Assembly (NCBI GenBank): GCA_035719045.1
Contig: DASTGO010000508.1
Location: forward strand, 1-24,254
DNA length: 24,254 bases
Direction: 5' to 3'
DNA from: DASTGO01 sp035719045
Lineage (GTDB): Bacteria; Actinomycetota; Actinomycetes; Actinomycetales; Kineosporiaceae
The stretch's first letter is position 1. Every line of letters begins with the position of its first letter. Below, piece after piece: positions 23,117-24,254 of this stretch. A model generated the notes under the pieces. The model did not search any database. It saw nothing but the letters and a program-made list of their open reading frames with translations, and had not been told where the DNA came from. Made by a program: the position numbers and the translations under genes.

Positions 23117-23144
23117 GGTCTGCCTGCCCGGGTCTGCCTGCCCG
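23117..23144. repeat. Tandem 14-bp duplication between convergent genes
   Basis: GGTCTGCCTGCCCG occurs at 23117-23130 and 23131-23144. It is flanked by CCGGCCGG palindromes in the 109-bp gap between the unknown protein and the DUF1697 gene, where a terminator would be expected. Confidence 0.7.
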
Positions 23145-23165
23145 GGTCCACCGGCCGGGCCCGCT

Positions 23166-23756
23166 TCAGTCCGCGCGGGCAGGCACCGCCAGCGCGGCCA
23201 GCTTGGTCACGGTGTTCCAGTTCCGGGCCGTGGCCGAGACCTTCCAGTGCCTCTCCACGAACCCGCCGACCGGAGGAGCGGCGAGGATCCCGTCCGGACA
23301 CCACTGGTAGATCACCCGCCGCCCGACCCGCACCCGTTGCGGGTCCAGTTCCACGGGGTCGTGCCCGATCCGCAGGCCGGGGTCGGGATCGGCGGACAGG
23401 AAGATCGCCACGTACCGGGACCCGTTGCCGGCACTCTCACCGAACGGGTCGCCCGCCACCACGCCCAGCAACTCCTCCCCGGTCAGGACCAGGCAGCCGG
23501 TGCGCAGCCCCAACCTCTGCACCAGTGCCTCCTCCACCTGGCGGGCGATGCCGGCCGGCTCCTGCGGGGGCCCGGACATCACCGCGTTGCCGCTGGCCAG
23601 CACCGTACGCACCCCGGTGAACCCCAGCCCGGCGAGCAGGTCCCGCAGATCCGCCATCGCGATCCGGCGGTGCGCGCCGAGGTTCACGGCACGCAGCAGG
23701 ACCACATAGGTGGTCCCGTCCCCGGGCGTCCCGCCCCCGCTCCCCCGACCGGTCAT
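23166..23756 (-). CDS. DUF1697 family protein
   Basis: 196 residues. YVVLLRAVNLGAHRRIAMADLRDLLAGLGF is the DUF1697 opening. VLASGNAVMSG, VLTGEELLGVVAGDPF, RYVAIFLS, IYQWCPDGI and the closing RNWNTVTKLAAL are the other conserved blocks. The biochemical function of the family is unknown. Length is normal. ATG 23756 overlaps the stop of a 27-codon ORF (ATGA) and lacks a Shine-Dalgarno of its own, so it is probably translated by coupling. A start nearer the Tyr-Val-Val block is possible because the first 15 residues are Gly-rich. Confidence 0.9.
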   Translation of the reverse strand: MTGRGSGGGTPGDGTTYVVLLRAVNLGAHRRIAMADLRDLLAGLGFTGVRTVLASGNAVMSGPPQEPAGIARQVEEALVQRLGLRTGCLVLTGEELLGVVAGDPFGESAGNGSRYVAIFLSADPDPGLRIGHDPVELDPQRVRVGRRVIYQWCPDGILAAPPVGGFVERHWKVSATARNWNTVTKLAALAVPARAD

Positions 23757-23836
23757 CCGGCGTCCACGGTGAGGACGATCCGCGCCTCGCCCACTGCGGC
23801 CGCCCCGGTGCCGTCCGGATCCTCCCGCTCAACCAT
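23753..23836 (-). CDS. 27-codon ORF translationally coupled to the DUF1697 gene
   Basis: ATG 23836 follows GGGAGGT at 5-nt spacing, the strongest ribosome-binding site in this area. The ORF encodes 27 residues (MVEREDPDGTGAAAVG, then EARIVLTVDAG) and ends in TGA that overlaps the DUF1697 ATG as ATGA. It may be a leader peptide whose translation loads ribosomes onto the next gene, or the stub of a truncated gene. No family is recognisable. Confidence 0.5.
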   Translation of the reverse strand: MVEREDPDGTGAAAVGEARIVLTVDAG

Positions 23837-24169
23837 GCCGACCTCCCGTCACCCCGGCCCTCCCGCCGGGGCCGACTCCACATCACCCCACCATGAGTGA
23901 TCTCTATCACGCCAACTGGACCCGCTCTCGTCCCGGTTGTCCATCACGGCACCCCGGCAGGGACAGGGGCGCTGACCCCCACCCCGCGAGGGGCTACCGG
24001 ACCGGCGGCCGGAGGGCGACCTGCGCGACGGCATCGGACGGACACAGCGACACCGGGCGGACACGACGGTTCCCCTGGCCGGGCGATGGGCACCGGGAAC
24101 ACCTGGACCGCCCAGGTCGACGGGACCGGGGTGACCGCGGTCGCGGAGATCGCCCCGCCCCCGCTCAAC

Positions 24170-24203
24170 CCGGGGAACACGGCGCGCCCCCGGGGAACAC
24201 GGC
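24170..24203. repeat. 14-bp direct repeat, 20-bp period
   Basis: CCGGGGAACACGGC occurs at 24170-24183 and 24190-24203, separated by GCGCCC. The second copy runs into the left arm of the terminal palindrome. Confidence 0.8.
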
Positions 24204-24254
24204 TCGCCGCCACCGTCCTCGACCGCGGTCGAGGACGGTGGCGGCGAGCCGTGT
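24197..24254. repeat. 58-bp perfect palindrome at the window end
   Basis: Bases 24197-24254 equal their own reverse complement, centred on CCGCGG at 24223-24228: two 29-bp arms without spacer. It ends exactly at the last base, so it may extend further. It could be a terminator hairpin, a cruciform-forming site, or a fold-back assembly artefact at a contig end. Confidence 0.9.

Larger units (their letters stand above)
23857..24254. other. Right end: no supportable gene
   Basis: About 400 bp with no gene I can defend. A plus-strand frame from ATG 24086 (MGTGNTWTAQVDGTGVTAVA, continuing off the window) has plausible protein composition but runs into the terminal palindrome, and it has no ribosome-binding site. 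It could be a truncated real gene at low confidence. Direct repeats and a large palindrome occupy the last 85 bp. Confidence 0.4.

Overview
The window is very GC-rich (coding third positions almost always G or C) and carries the actinobacterial neighbourhood prfB, ftsE, ftsX, an M23 peptidase, smpB and ssrA, all on the minus strand. Together with GTG starts, apparently leaderless promoters and a tmRNA tag ending in ALAA, this points to a high-GC actinomycete. A relative of Nakamurella, Frankia or Geodermatophilus is a guess from gene content, not a measurement.

Layout. 1-1160: 3' part of a secreted protein with fibronectin type III and IPT/TIG domains, closed by a strong hairpin shared with a convergent MMPL transporter (1276-3537, minus). 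Divergent from the transporter is a NarL/DesK-type two-component pair (3710-5538, plus) that probably regulates it. 5535-6492 (minus) holds two decayed genes that read as an AbiE-like type IV toxin-antitoxin remnant, next to the tmRNA gene ssrA (6705-7081, minus). 7408-9510 (plus) is an intact PAS-GGDEF-EAL protein. It converges on a large exported beta-propeller/PKD protein with two nearly identical C-terminal domains (9653-11971, minus). Then follow smpB, an M23 peptidase with coiled coil, ftsX and ftsE (12311-16032). Upstream of ftsE lies a two-gene signalling operon: a hybrid histidine kinase (18436-20301) and a receiver-PAS-GGDEF-EAL protein (16249-18432). An AIM24-family gene and prfB follow (20662-22580). 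The right end has a small unknown protein, a DUF1697 protein with a 27-codon leader ORF, and a 58-bp perfect palindrome at the last base.

How the parts fit. FtsE and FtsX would form the divisome ABC complex that activates a cell-wall hydrolase, and the coiled-coil M23 protein beside them is the obvious candidate. SmpB and tmRNA form the trans-translation ribosome rescue pair, and prfB encodes RF2. Into this conserved block are set two independent cyclic-di-GMP loci and a large surface protein, so c-di-GMP signalling sits next to division and rescue genes. The least ordinary items are the phosphorelay/c-di-GMP operon between prfB and ftsE (degenerate GGDEF with a retained I-site, and a repeat-bearing insertion inside the kinase ATPase domain), the duplicated Cys-x-x-Cys domains of the surface protein, the AbiE remnant at ssrA, and several very long perfect hairpins.
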